From assembly GCA_023249645.1 (NCBI GenBank), contig JAHFCF010000005.1, positions 62,001 through 126,000 of the forward strand: DNA of 64,000 nucleotides, read 5' to 3'. This DNA is from Elusimicrobiota bacterium (GTDB lineage Bacteria; Elusimicrobiota; Elusimicrobia; UBA1565; UBA9628). The notes below the pieces were generated by a model. It was not told where the DNA came from. It saw only the letters and a program-made list of their open reading frames with translations, and searched no databases. Both the position numbers and the translations under genes were made by a program. Shown here in pieces: positions 48,343-57,572 of this stretch (position 1 is the stretch's first letter; each line of letters starts with the position of its first letter).

Positions 48343-50307
48343 ATGTTTGAGAAAATCCGCCGCCTCATCTTCGGAGAGCCGCGCGACCTCGACGATCCCC
48401 AGCTCTACCACCGCGTCTCCCTCGTCGCCTTCTTAGCCTGGGTTGGGTTGGGGGCTGACGGCCTCTCCTCCTCCTGCTACGGCCCCGAGGAGGCCTTCCG
48501 GGCGCTGGGTCCCCACGGGCACTTGGCCATCCTCCTGGCCGTGATGACCGCGATCACCATCTGCGTCATCGCCATCGCCTATTCCAATGTCATCGAGCAT
48601 TTCCCAGGAGGAGGCGGCGGCTATCTGGTGGCGACCAAGCTCTTGGGTGAGAAGGCAGGCGTGGTCTCGGGCTGTGCGCTGGTCGTGGACTATGTCCTCA
48701 CCATCACGGTGTCGGTCGCCAGCGGCTGCGATGCCCTGTGGTCCTCTCTTCCCCCCCATTGGGCGGGTTATAAGCTTTGGGCGGAGCTCGGGGTCCTCCT
48801 GATCCTTATCGTTCTTAATCTGCGCGGGGTCAAGGAGTCCGTCAGCGTTTTGGCCCCCATCTTTATGGTTTTTGTTGTCACCCATGTATTCCTCATCCTC
48901 TACGTCCTAGGCTGGCATCTCACCGGTCTGCCGACCATCGTCCACGACGCTGCCTTGGACCTGCATGCCTCCGTGAGTTCCATCGGTCCCTGGGCCGTGG
49001 GGCTGATCCTCCTTCGCGCCTATTCCATGGGATGCGGCACCTATACGGGCATCGAGGCTGTCTCCAACGGCGTCACCACTCTCAGGGAGCCTCGGGTAGA
49101 GACCGGCAAGAAGACCATGGTGCTCATGGCTGCGTCCTTGGCCTTCACCGCCGGCGGAATCATCTTGTGCTACCTGCTCACCGGGACTGCGCCTGCCGTC
49201 GGCAAGACGATGAACGCAGTCCTCTCCGAGAATGTCTTCGGCGCCTGGAGGCTTTGGGGTCTGCCCGCGGGGTCGACCTTGGTCATCGTCATCCTGGCCT
49301 CGGAAGCTGCTTTGCTCTTCGTCGCGGCCCAAGCGGGATTTTTGGATGGGCCGCGCGTCGTGGCCAATATGGCCGTGGACTCCTGGATGCCGCGGCGCTT
49401 TGCCCAGCTCTCCGAGCGTCTGGTCGCCAAGGATGGCATCCTCTTGATGGGGGTCAGCGCGATCGCCGTCCTCTTCTATACCAGAGGCAACATCACCACC
49501 TTGGTGGTCATGTACTCGATCAACGTCTTCATCACCTTCTCCTTGACCGAGCTGGGCATGGCGCGCCATTGGCTGGCGGTGAGGGGTCAGGATCCCCGCT
49601 GGAAAACCCAGCTTCCCATCCATAGCACGGGTCTGGTCATGTGTTCGTGCATCCTGGGCATCGTCCTTTGCGAGAAGTTCTCGGAAGGAGGCTGGGTCAC
49701 CGCGGCCATCACCGGCGCCGTGATCGCCGCGTGCTTCTTCATCCGACGCCGCTACAATGTCGTGCGTCGCGAGATGCGCCGGCTCGACAGCCTCCTGGAG
49801 GTCCCCCTGCCCACGGGCAGGCCCGCTCCGCCGTCTCTGGACACGAAGGCTCCGACCGCCGTGGTCCTGGTGGGAGGCGGCTTCACGGGCTTCGGCTTGC
49901 ATCAGATACTCTCCATCCAGAGGCTCTTCCCCTATCATTTTAAGAATTTCGTCTTCGTTTCCGTCGGGCTTCTGGATTCAGGGAACTTCAAGGGACAGGC
50001 TGAGGTTCAGCGGCTTGAAGAACAAACTGCCTGGAATCTGGAGCGCTATGTGACCTGGTGCAAGGCCCACGGCTTCGCCGCGGCCTATCGCTTCGCCGTG
50101 GACACCGAGACCGTCCCAGCTTTGGAGAGGCTCTGCTGCGAGGTCGCCGCGGAGTTCTCGCGCCCCATCTTCTTCACGGGCAAGCTCATCTTCAAGGAAG
50201 ACAAGTTCCTCCAGCGGCTCCTGCACAACGACACGGCCTTCGCCATCCAGAGGCGCCTGCAGTTCAACGGCTTCCAGACCGTGGTGCTGCCGATCCGGTC
50301 CACCTGA
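48343..50307 (+). CDS. KimA/YdaO-like APC superfamily permease (potassium-type)
   Basis: 654 residues. N-terminal APC-fold membrane part with 11-12 helices: GADGLSSSCYGPEEAF, FPGGGGGYLVATKLLGEKAG, CALVVDYVLTITVSVASGCD and LNLRGVKESVS all match the KimA group of KUP-type transporters. A cytosolic domain like a universal stress fold follows (~500-650). KimA takes up K+ with protons under c-di-AMP control in Firmicutes; the same substrate here is likely but unproved. ATG 48343 is used, with TATAAT (48321-48326) 16 bp before it and no clear ribosome site. Confidence 0.85.
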   Translation: MFEKIRRLIFGEPRDLDDPQLYHRVSLVAFLAWVGLGADGLSSSCYGPEEAFRALGPHGHLAILLAVMTAITICVIAIAYSNVIEHFPGGGGGYLVATKLLGEKAGVVSGCALVVDYVLTITVSVASGCDALWSSLPPHWAGYKLWAELGVLLILIVLNLRGVKESVSVLAPIFMVFVVTHVFLILYVLGWHLTGLPTIVHDAALDLHASVSSIGPWAVGLILLRAYSMGCGTYTGIEAVSNGVTTLREPRVETGKKTMVLMAASLAFTAGGIILCYLLTGTAPAVGKTMNAVLSENVFGAWRLWGLPAGSTLVIVILASEAALLFVAAQAGFLDGPRVVANMAVDSWMPRRFAQLSERLVAKDGILLMGVSAIAVLFYTRGNITTLVVMYSINVFITFSLTELGMARHWLAVRGQDPRWKTQLPIHSTGLVMCSCILGIVLCEKFSEGGWVTAAITGAVIAACFFIRRRYNVVRREMRRLDSLLEVPLPTGRPAPPSLDTKAPTAVVLVGGGFTGFGLHQILSIQRLFPYHFKNFVFVSVGLLDSGNFKGQAEVQRLEEQTAWNLERYVTWCKAHGFAAAYRFAVDTETVPALERLCCEVAAEFSRPIFFTGKLIFKEDKFLQRLLHNDTAFAIQRRLQFNGFQTVVLPIRST

Positions 50308-50311
50308 CTTG

Positions 50312-50518
50312 TTAGAGGAGCGCTTTAGGATAGGGCTTAGGCAAGGGTCTGGGCGCGGCCGGAGCCAAGGAGCTCACGAAAGTGAGCCATTTCAAGACGA
50401 GGTCTAAATCCACAGGTTGAGGAAGTCGGGCGCCCTCTCTTAAGCGGCGAAAGTCTTCGCGCAAGGATTTCGAGCGGGACATCTCCAAAAGCTCTTCTTT
50501 TTCCTTCTCAGTGAGCAT
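50312..50518 (-). CDS. Small protein paired with a nucleotidyltransferase
   Basis: 68 residues, charged helical N-terminal half (TEKEKEELLEMSRSKSLREDF) and a Pro-rich tail (SSLAPAAPRPLPKPYPKALL). The ATG at 50518 lies within the end of the nucleotidyltransferase gene (11-bp overlap), so the pair is co-translated. Family not recognised. It may be the partner in a toxin-antitoxin-like or substrate-binding pair. Confidence 0.7.
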   Translation of the reverse strand: MLTEKEKEELLEMSRSKSLREDFRRLREGARLPQPVDLDLVLKWLTFVSSLAPAAPRPLPKPYPKALL

Positions 50519-51056
50519 GGCCGAACTTCTCCTTGAGACGCTGGAGCTCATTGTCCATGCCGAAGAGAGCGTAATACTCAGCCAGGCGCTTCCAGTCCAG
50601 GCGCGCGCCATGGATCGCCATGAGGCTTTCGATGTCCGCCGAGTCCTTGGCTTTCCTGTCCGGATCGTTGGCCATGGCCTGGACCTTGAGGCCGATCACA
50701 TCCTCTGGCGTCAGGACGCGGACGGAGTTTTTTCCGCCGCCGATCATCTGCTTGCCCGCTCGGTCGAGCATGTTCAGCGATGTCTGGCGGAAGGCGTGGA
50801 TGTAATCGACCGAAAGCCCGGGGGCCGCATGGCGATATTGTGAAACGTTCTCGCTTTGGAATCTCTTCTCGTAGCCCAACTCCAACATGATCTTGTGCAG
50901 GGCGCCGAGATCATCCTTGTGCACCAGAAAGTCGATATCCAAGGTGGCCCGGGGGGCGCCCAGAGCTCCCAAGGCCAGGCCTCCGGTCAAGGCATAGCGG
51001 ATGCCCTCCTTGTCAAAGCGCTCAGTCAAGTTTTTAAGGATGAGTTCGAAGTCCAT
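50508..51056 (-). CDS. Nucleotidyltransferase (AbiEii/DUF6036-like)
   Basis: 182 residues. Nucleotidyltransferase core with YALTGGLALGALGAPRATLDIDFLV (GG...R.T.DID), then VRVLTPEDVIGLKVQAMAND and an aspartate-rich helix RKAKDSADIESLM. This is the layout of AbiEii/AbiGii-type toxin relatives. The usual antitoxin (AbiEi) is absent; instead a 68-residue protein follows with overlap. Cytosolic. It may modify tRNA or protein, as relatives do. Confidence 0.85.
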   Translation of the reverse strand: MDFELILKNLTERFDKEGIRYALTGGLALGALGAPRATLDIDFLVHKDDLGALHKIMLELGYEKRFQSENVSQYRHAAPGLSVDYIHAFRQTSLNMLDRAGKQMIGGGKNSVRVLTPEDVIGLKVQAMANDPDRKAKDSADIESLMAIHGARLDWKRLAEYYALFGMDNELQRLKEKFGHAH

Positions 51057-51085
51057 CTCCAGGAATTATATAATTTAAGCAGCCC

Positions 51086-52798
51086 ATGCTTTCCTCCTAC
51101 GGTCCTGAGTTTTTCGGCTACCGCCGAAGGTCCACCCGCGTGGTGATGGCCGGCCGGCTTGCCATCGGCGGCGACAACCCTCTGCGCGTGCAGTCCATGA
51201 CCACGACGGACACCGGCGACGTCGAGGCCTCCATCGCCCAGGCCGCGCGCCTGGCCCAGGCCGGCTGCGAGCTGGTGCGCCTGACCGCGCCGAATCTTTC
51301 AGCCGCCCGCGCCTTGGAGCGCATCAAGGCCGGGCTCTTGAAGCGAGGTGTGGATATCCCCCTGGCGGCCGACATCCACTTCTCCCCGGAAGTCGCGATG
51401 ACTGCCGCGGACTTCGTGGAGAAGATCCGCATCAATCCGGGCAACTTCGCGGATACCAAGACCTTCGCGCATAAGGAATATTCCGTAGCCGAGTATGCCC
51501 GCGAGCTGGTGCGCGTGGAAGAGCGCTTCATGCCCCTGGTGGACAAGCTCAAGCGCTTGAAGCGAGCCCTGCGCATCGGCGTCAATCATGGCTCGCTCTC
51601 CGACCGTATCCTCAACCGTTTCGGCGACACGCCCCAGGGCATGGTGGAGAGCGCCTTGGAATTCGCGCGCCTGTGCGTGAAAGCGGATTTCCATTCGCTG
51701 GTCTTCTCCATGAAGGCCTCCAACGTCAAGGTGACGATCGCGGCTTACCGGCTCTTGGCCTCGGCCATGGCGGCCGAAGGCATGGATTATCCCTTCCACC
51801 TGGGCGTGACCGAGGCGGGCGAGGGAGAGGACGGCCGCATCAAGTCCGCCATCGGCATCGGCAGCCTCCTGGCGGACGGCCTCGGCGACACCCTTCGGGT
51901 CTCCTTGACCGAGGAGCCTGAGGCCGAGATCCCTGTCTGCGCGGCTTTGGCCAAGCCCTTCCAGGGTCGAAAGGCCCACAAGGGCCCGCAGCCTGGCCGC
52001 GCTTACTGCGAGGATTATTTCAGCTACTCGCGCCGCCCCAGCCGCCGGATCGTCGTCCAAGGCATGGCGTTGGGCGGCAGCGAACCCATCCGCGTGGTCA
52101 CGCCGCCTGTGCCGGAAAAGGGCCTTGAGCCCGGGCCGGAACTCATCCGTGCCGATCTGCCGCTGGCCGAGGCTGAGACTGCCGAAGAGGCTGTGAAACA
52201 AGGCCAGGTTTTAAGACAGTCAGGCAAGGAAGCGATCTTGGCTCTGCGCGGCAGGGATTTTTCCGCGCTGCTGAAGGAGTACCGCCTTTTGGCCTCCCTG
52301 GCCGAGGACTTCCCCATTCTTGTGCGCGCGCCGCGGGCGATTGACGCAGAACGGCAGGTCCTGGATTCCTCGGTTTTGATCGGTTCTCTGGTATGCGACG
52401 GCATCGGCGACGCGGTGGAGATCGACTCAGGCCTTGCCCCCCGCCGCGAGCTTGAACTCATCTACAACATCCTGCAAGGGGCCGGAGCGCGGCGCGTCAA
52501 GGCGGAATTCATCTCGTGTCCCGGCTGTGGGCGGACCATCTACGACCTGCAGAATACCGTCCTGCGTTTGAAGCGCGAGTTGGGGCACTTGAAGGGCGTC
52601 AAGATCGCGGTCATGGGCTGCATCGTCAACGGCCCGGGAGAGATGGCGGACGCGGATTTCGGCTATGTGGGCGGCGCGCCGGGCAAGATCAACCTCTACG
52701 CGGGCAAGACCTGCGTGCGCAAGGGCGTCCCGGCCGAGCAAGCCGTGGAGGCCCTCCTGGAATTGATCCGCGAGCGCGGATTCGGGGTCAGGCCTTGA
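51086..52798 (+). CDS. ispG: 4-hydroxy-3-methylbut-2-enyl-diphosphate synthase (long form)
   Basis: 570 residues, the long form with an inserted domain between the TIM barrel and the Fe-S domain, as in Chlamydia, Bacteroidetes and plants. The barrel (PLRVQSMTTTDTGDVEASIAQ, LAADIHFSPEVAM, IRINPGNFAD) and the Fe-S domain Cys residues (ISCPGCGRTIYDL, GCIVNGPGE) are intact. It makes HMBPP in the non-mevalonate isoprenoid pathway. TATAAT at 51069-51074 ends 11 bp before ATG. The last residues, GVRP, and the stop are from a dispersed repeat, which also ends the convergent CHAD gene. Confidence 0.95.
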   Translation: MLSSYGPEFFGYRRRSTRVVMAGRLAIGGDNPLRVQSMTTTDTGDVEASIAQAARLAQAGCELVRLTAPNLSAARALERIKAGLLKRGVDIPLAADIHFSPEVAMTAADFVEKIRINPGNFADTKTFAHKEYSVAEYARELVRVEERFMPLVDKLKRLKRALRIGVNHGSLSDRILNRFGDTPQGMVESALEFARLCVKADFHSLVFSMKASNVKVTIAAYRLLASAMAAEGMDYPFHLGVTEAGEGEDGRIKSAIGIGSLLADGLGDTLRVSLTEEPEAEIPVCAALAKPFQGRKAHKGPQPGRAYCEDYFSYSRRPSRRIVVQGMALGGSEPIRVVTPPVPEKGLEPGPELIRADLPLAEAETAEEAVKQGQVLRQSGKEAILALRGRDFSALLKEYRLLASLAEDFPILVRAPRAIDAERQVLDSSVLIGSLVCDGIGDAVEIDSGLAPRRELELIYNILQGAGARRVKAEFISCPGCGRTIYDLQNTVLRLKRELGHLKGVKIAVMGCIVNGPGEMADADFGYVGGAPGKINLYAGKTCVRKGVPAEQAVEALLELIRERGFGVRP

Positions 52799-52809
52799 GT
52801 TTTGAGTGA
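52784..52809 (+). repeat. GTCAGG-type dispersed repeat shared by two convergent gene ends
   Basis: GGGGTCAGGCCTTGAGTTTT then GAGTGA. On the plus strand it encodes GVRP-stop of ispG; on the minus strand it encodes HSKLKA-stop of the CHAD gene. Same element as at 57503-57568 and 59481-59506. Confidence 0.9.
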
Positions 52810-53602
52810 CGGGCCATCGCCCGGGCTTGATGCGTGAGACGGCGATCCTTTTTTGGAGTGAGCCATTCTTTCCGGAGAAGATCTTCTAAAGGCTTGATCT
52901 CTGTGCGGGCCAAGGCTGCGGCCTTTGGGAATGGTTCGGCTGCCAGCGTGTGGAGATCGTGCAGCTCGCCGAGGAGGGTCTGCAGTTGGTGAAGCTGTTG
53001 GACCAGGACCCCTGTGTCTTTAAAAGGGTCCAAGAGGTAGCGCAGCCGTTTGACCCGGATGCGCGCGATGTGGGCGTCCCTTTCATCCTCTGTCCGGCGC
53101 AGGAGCTTGAAGCGGCGGTCCATGGCCTTGGCTGCTTTGGCAACGGCTTGCGCCGCAGCCAGGTCCAAGGGACGATCGGTTGGCCTGACTTTTTTCAGTC
53201 GTTTGGCGAGTTTTGAAGCGGTCCGATGGAATTTCGGCAGGGTTCTGTCTTTGAATTCTCTTAGATTCTTTTGGTTTTCATTTTCCCATCGGGCGCAAAG
53301 CAGTGCCAGAGTTGGATCTTCAGCGGATCGGCGGGCCAGTCAGCCCAGACCTCGGTATTGCGCCAGGCGCCTGTCGAGCGCGAGAGGTGCTTCAATCTTC
53401 GCCTCATGCCTTTGGAGGCAACAGGCCCCAAAAGTTTCCTATAGGCGCTCAGGATGACGCGCAAACGGCGCAGAGAGGTTCTGAAATCATGCAGATTCGT
53501 CGCTGCTTTGGCTTTACTGATCCAATGATTGGAGAGAGAGGCGGCCGCGCGGGCCGCGTCATCATGATCTTTGAATGATTCGTGGGGTGAATTTGTATCC
53601 AT
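52788..53602 (-). pseudogene. CHAD-domain gene broken by a frameshift
   Basis: Two minus-strand pieces make one CHAD protein. The N-terminal part starts at 53602 (LHDFRTSLRRLRVILSAYR, RNTEVWADW). The C-terminal part continues in another frame (EDPTLALLCARWENENQKNL, later HIARIRVKRLRYLLDPF). Homology passes from one frame to the other at about 53331-53338, where one base seems to be missing after the GACTGG codons. The CHAD fold binds polyphosphate, with the conserved Arg/Lys/His of both halves still present. It may be a true pseudogene or a sequencing/assembly error. The end of the C-terminal part lies in a dispersed repeat. It overlaps a small gene at its 5' end. Confidence 0.8.
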
Positions 53603-53762
53603 TTTTTACCAATAGAGCCCGCAGTTCTCGGCTTTTGGTCTCCATCATCTGGAATCTTTGGCGGAGGGTCAATGAGGCGAGGTAAGCCAGCTCGAACTCG
53701 ATCTCGGCGTCCTCGTCGCCTTTGGAGGGCTGAAGGATGTGACGCATGTCCAATAGAATCAT
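53562..53762 (-). CDS. Small conserved protein upstream of the CHAD gene
   Basis: 66 residues: DMRHILQPSKGDEDAEIEFELAY... (acidic), then SLTLRQRFQMMETKSRELRALL and a C-terminal NGYKFTPRIIQRS. I remember similar short proteins of unknown function in many bacteria. It overlaps the start of the CHAD gene by 41 bp on the same strand, so they are probably one unit. Confidence 0.7.
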   Translation of the reverse strand: MILLDMRHILQPSKGDEDAEIEFELAYLASLTLRQRFQMMETKSRELRALLVKNGYKFTPRIIQRS

Positions 53763-53911
53763 AATAAATCAAGGTGGGTCTTTGGACCTATTTTTCTACG
53801 GCAAAAGACCTAGATCTCGTAGGACTTTTGCTTCCTGCGTTTTGGGCCGAATGGCCCATAGGGAAAATCGCGGTTCTTGATATTATAAGGAAAGTGAAGG
53901 ATAGACCCCGC

Positions 53912-55087
53912 ATGAAACGATCGGTCCTGGCGCTGCTTGTCGCCCTGCTCGCCGCTTCCGCGCACGGCACTTTGGTCAACCTTCCGGCCGTCCGCGATCC
54001 CCATCCCAATCCCCTCACCATCCGCGCCGAGGCCGCTTGGACGCGGTATTTCGCCGCGCCGGGCCCAGCGACGGAAGAGTCTCTCGCACGGCTGCAGGCG
54101 GCGCTGAAGGTCTCCGATTTGCCAGGGGTGAACCTCGACGATATATGGGTCGTGTTCAAGCCGAACCTCGTGAAGACAGTCGAGTCGATCAGAAGCTCCG
54201 CCTCCGTGACCAGGTCCGCCAAATATCTCGCCCAGGCGCGCAAGACATTGCGGACGATGAACGCGGTCCTTCACGTCGACATCGTCGCTAATGAGACGTT
54301 CTGGGACGCGGACGCTCGCCTGTCAACGATGTATTATAAAGTCCAAGCTTTGGACATAGAGCAGAGCATGCGCGAAAAAGAGGCAGGCCTTCGGGCGTCT
54401 TCATCGAAGGCAGGCGACAAGCCTGACCCCGTGCAAGAGGCCAACGATGTCGTCGCCGGCAAGGTCCTCATCCGCCAGCTTATTGCGAGTCCCTTTGATA
54501 GCGTCGGGCCATCTTTGGCGGGCCCGTATCTCCAGGCCGTTAAAACGCACCTGAAGAATTCGCGCTTCGAGGATGTCCATCTGACCATGGTCCAGGAGCT
54601 GCGAAAAGCATGGCCCCAAGCCTATGCCAAGGCTGTCGATAAGGAGAGGGAATATACGACGGCCCTGGTCTTCATCAGGGCATTGAATGCCGTGATCTGG
54701 CGCTCGCCTTTTGACAGCGCCAGGCTCGAAGCTTTCAACGGCCTGCTGGACATCGATATCGAGTCAGCGCTGACCTTCGATTATACGCGGGACCGATTCG
54801 CAAGCCCCAGCCCGCAGTTCCTGCGTCAGGCGGTCGTGATCCTTGCGAGTCGGATGGGCGCCCGGGATGAGTATGCCAGGTTCGGCGACATGCACCTGCT
54901 TGCCGCCATCACGCACATCCAGAGATTCCATGGCGCCGTGGTGCGCGAGGCCAGGTGGCCAATCTTGGCCCCCCTCTCCAAGGTGCTCAGGCGGCATCCG
55001 AGCTGGCCGATCTGGGGTCTTCTGGCGGCAGGCGTTGCCCTGGCGCTGTTGGCCTATTATGCCATGCCTCGTCTCCTCTCACAGTAG
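53912..55087 (+). CDS. Secreted/membrane-anchored protein of unknown function
   Basis: 391 residues. Signal peptide (KRSVLALLVALLAASAHG), a long helical body (about 30-350) and a C-terminal membrane helix (WGLLAAGVALALLAYYAMP) followed by a short tail. No family recognised. ATG 53912 is chosen for the signal peptide and the GAAGG-type site upstream. The topology suggests a periplasmic helical domain held to the membrane by its C-terminus. Confidence 0.7.
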   Translation: MKRSVLALLVALLAASAHGTLVNLPAVRDPHPNPLTIRAEAAWTRYFAAPGPATEESLARLQAALKVSDLPGVNLDDIWVVFKPNLVKTVESIRSSASVTRSAKYLAQARKTLRTMNAVLHVDIVANETFWDADARLSTMYYKVQALDIEQSMREKEAGLRASSSKAGDKPDPVQEANDVVAGKVLIRQLIASPFDSVGPSLAGPYLQAVKTHLKNSRFEDVHLTMVQELRKAWPQAYAKAVDKEREYTTALVFIRALNAVIWRSPFDSARLEAFNGLLDIDIESALTFDYTRDRFASPSPQFLRQAVVILASRMGARDEYARFGDMHLLAAITHIQRFHGAVVREARWPILAPLSKVLRRHPSWPIWGLLAAGVALALLAYYAMPRLLSQ

Positions 55088-55135
55088 GCTCAACCTTCCG
55101 CCAGAAACGCGGGATGATATGGTATCATCCAACCC

Positions 55136-57517
55136 GTGGGTAAGCGTTTTTTCTGCGTCCACGGCCACTTCTACCAGCCCCCGCGCGAGAATCCCTGGAC
55201 AGGGATCGTAGAGCGCCAACCCTCGGCCAAGCCCGAGCATGACTGGAACCGCCGCATCGCGCGCGAGTGCTACATCACCAACGCCCATGCCCGCATCATG
55301 GACGGCAAGGGGCGCATCGTCGAACTCGTCAACAACTACGAGTACCTCGACTTCAATTTCGGCCCCACGCTCCTGTCCTGGTTTGCCGAGACCTACCCCC
55401 GCGATTACCGCCTCCTCTTAGAGGCTGACCGCAAAAGCATCGCCCGCCTGGATCACGGCAGCGCCATGGCCCAGGCCTACAACCATATGATCCTGCCCCT
55501 GGCCTCTCCGCGGGACAGGGACACCCAGATCCGCTGGGGCTTGGCTGATTTCCGCCATCGCTTCGGCCGCGAGGCCGAGGCCCTCTGGATTCCCGAGACG
55601 GCCTGCAACGACGAGGTCCTTGCCGCCTTGGCGGATCACGGTCTGCAATACGCCGTCCTGGCCCCTGGCCAGGCCTGGCGCGTGCGGCCCATCGGGACCG
55701 AAGAGTGGACCGATGTCTCCTCCGGCGGCCTCAACTGCCGTCGGCCCTATCTGTGGACCGACGGGGAAAGGCGCCTGGCGCTCTTCTTCTACGATGCGGA
55801 CCTCTCCCACGCCGTCGCTTTCAAGAAGGTCATGTCGGATGCCAAGGCTTGGGCCGGCAGCATCGAGGCGGCCTTCAGCCCGGAGGCCGAGGAGCCCGAG
55901 CTCGTTTCCCTCTGCACGGACGGCGAATCCTACGGCCACCATGAGCATTTCGCGGAGATGGGCTTAGCACAGCTCCTCAAGCATGAACTGCCTAGCCGCC
56001 ATGTCGAGGTGGTCAATTACTCCCGCTATCTGGCGCGCCATCCCCTCCAATGGGAGGCCCAGATCCAACCTGGTCCGGACGGCGTGGGCACAGCTTGGAG
56101 CTGTGCCCACGGCGTGGACCGATGGAAGGACGCCTGCGGCTGCGGCGGCGACAAGGAGAAGCTCCTCTGGCGCAAGCCCCTGCGCGAGGCTTTGGACTGG
56201 CTGCGCGACAGGCTCGCCGAGGTCTACGAGGTCGAGGGCCAGAAGATCTTCCGAGATCCCTGGCAGGCTCGCGACGCCTACATCCAGGTGCTCCTTGATC
56301 GCCGAGAGAAGACTCTGGCGCGCTATCTGGCCGAGAATCTCCGGGTCCCAGATTCCCCTGCGGTCCGCCAAAAGGCCTTGAGGCTTCTGGAGATGCAGCG
56401 CTACTCCATGTTCATGTACACGAGCTGCGGGTGGTTCTTCTCGGACATCGCCGGCATCGAGGCGGTCCAAAATCTCCAATACGCGGCGCGCGCAATCGAA
56501 CTGGCCCGCCTGGCAGCCGGCGTCGATCTGGAGGAAGGCCTTTGTTCCCGCTTGAAGCGGGCGCCCTCCAGCGATCCTGAGCAGAAGGACGGAGAAGCCG
56601 TTTATAGGAAGTCGGCTTTGAGCGCGCGGGTGTCCGAGGACATCGTCGCGGTCCATCATGCGGTCTCGACCTTTCTGGATCAGGAGCCATTGCCGTGGGG
56701 CAACTTCCATGTCGTGGACTCGCAGGTGGTGCGGCGCTCAGCGGCTGAAGCTGAGCTTGCCGCGGGCCGGGTGACTCTTCGCGATACCTCGACCGCGTCT
56801 TCTTTTTCGCGCATCTTTCTGGCCGCCTTTTTTTCCAATGGCAAGGTCCGGGTCTTCGTGCATCACGCGGAGGTCTCCTCTTCCCAATATGAGGCGCTCC
56901 TGGAGCGCGTCTCGCGCGTGGGCCCCGGCGAACCTGCGGACCTTCCTGTCTTGGCCAAGGCTCTTTTCACCGACGATCCCTTCAGTTTCTCGGATCTCCC
57001 CCCCGATGAACAGGAACGCCTCTTGAAGATGTTCGTGGACAAGAAGCGTCCTTCTTGGGAGGAGCCGGATTGGGCCGAGTATCTGGCCGCGGCCGAGCGC
57101 TATGCGGAGCTGGGCTTGGATGTCCCCGTGGGCCTGCGGGGTTATTGCGAAGCGGATTTTGACGCTTGGCTGCATGCCAAGGCGAGGGAATTCCTGAAGG
57201 ATCCGGACATCGATCTCTCGAAGGTCACCACGGCCGTGGCCAGGGCCCGCGCCGCGGGGCTTCACGCGCCTTCAGCCGAGGCTGAAGATGCTTGGGAGCG
57301 CTGTTTCCTCCTGGTCCTGTGGAATCTGGAGAAGAAATTCGATGCCCACGGGCTCAAACGCTTCATCAGCCTGGCGCGGGCCGCCACCCAGATGGGCTTT
57401 CATCGCTGGCGCTTCCGCGCCCAGAACCGATTCTGTGCATTGCTTAAGCATCTGCCCGAGAAGATCGACGACAAGCTGCTTCAAGACGCTTGTCTGGAAA
57501 TTGGGGTCAGGCCTTGA
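55136..57517 (+). CDS. GH57-family glycoside hydrolase (DUF3536 type)
   Basis: 793 residues. N-terminal GH57 barrel: FFCVHGHFYQPPRENPW, the nucleophile Glu in ALWIPETAC and the general acid Asp in SLCTDGESYGHH. The C-terminal ~400 residues are of DUF3536 (RYSMFMYTSCGWFFSDIAGIE and later helices). Relatives act on alpha-glucans (amylase or 4-alpha-glucanotransferase-like), which fits the glycogen-synthase-like gene at the left end. The start is GTG 55136, with TATCAT 7 bp before it. The end, EIGVRP-stop, is made by a dispersed repeat. Confidence 0.9.
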   Translation: MGKRFFCVHGHFYQPPRENPWTGIVERQPSAKPEHDWNRRIARECYITNAHARIMDGKGRIVELVNNYEYLDFNFGPTLLSWFAETYPRDYRLLLEADRKSIARLDHGSAMAQAYNHMILPLASPRDRDTQIRWGLADFRHRFGREAEALWIPETACNDEVLAALADHGLQYAVLAPGQAWRVRPIGTEEWTDVSSGGLNCRRPYLWTDGERRLALFFYDADLSHAVAFKKVMSDAKAWAGSIEAAFSPEAEEPELVSLCTDGESYGHHEHFAEMGLAQLLKHELPSRHVEVVNYSRYLARHPLQWEAQIQPGPDGVGTAWSCAHGVDRWKDACGCGGDKEKLLWRKPLREALDWLRDRLAEVYEVEGQKIFRDPWQARDAYIQVLLDRREKTLARYLAENLRVPDSPAVRQKALRLLEMQRYSMFMYTSCGWFFSDIAGIEAVQNLQYAARAIELARLAAGVDLEEGLCSRLKRAPSSDPEQKDGEAVYRKSALSARVSEDIVAVHHAVSTFLDQEPLPWGNFHVVDSQVVRRSAAEAELAAGRVTLRDTSTASSFSRIFLAAFFSNGKVRVFVHHAEVSSSQYEALLERVSRVGPGEPADLPVLAKALFTDDPFSFSDLPPDEQERLLKMFVDKKRPSWEEPDWAEYLAAAERYAELGLDVPVGLRGYCEADFDAWLHAKAREFLKDPDIDLSKVTTAVARARAAGLHAPSAEAEDAWERCFLLVLWNLEKKFDAHGLKRFISLARAATQMGFHRWRFRAQNRFCALLKHLPEKIDDKLLQDACLEIGVRP

Positions 57518-57568
57518 GTTTTGAGCCAACGAGTTCGGTTAACTCACTCAAAACTCAAGGCCTGACCC
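57503..57568. repeat. Inverted pair of GTCAGG-type repeats between convergent genes
   Basis: 22-bp perfect arms (57504-57525 and 57547-57568) with a 21-nt loop. The left arm holds the last residues and stop codon of the GH57 gene; the right arm stops 4 bp before the stop of the AI-2E gene. The transcript of either strand would form a strong hairpin, so it may act as a two-way terminator, but no T-run follows. Confidence 0.92.
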
Positions 57569-57572
57569 TGCC

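Noticed and set aside
48907-49938. Minus-strand open frame inside the KimA-like transporter gene
   Set aside because: Composition typical of a shadow frame; the plus strand carries clear transporter motifs throughout.
51299-52201. Minus-strand open frame inside ispG
   Set aside because: Fully covered by conserved IspG sequence on the other strand.
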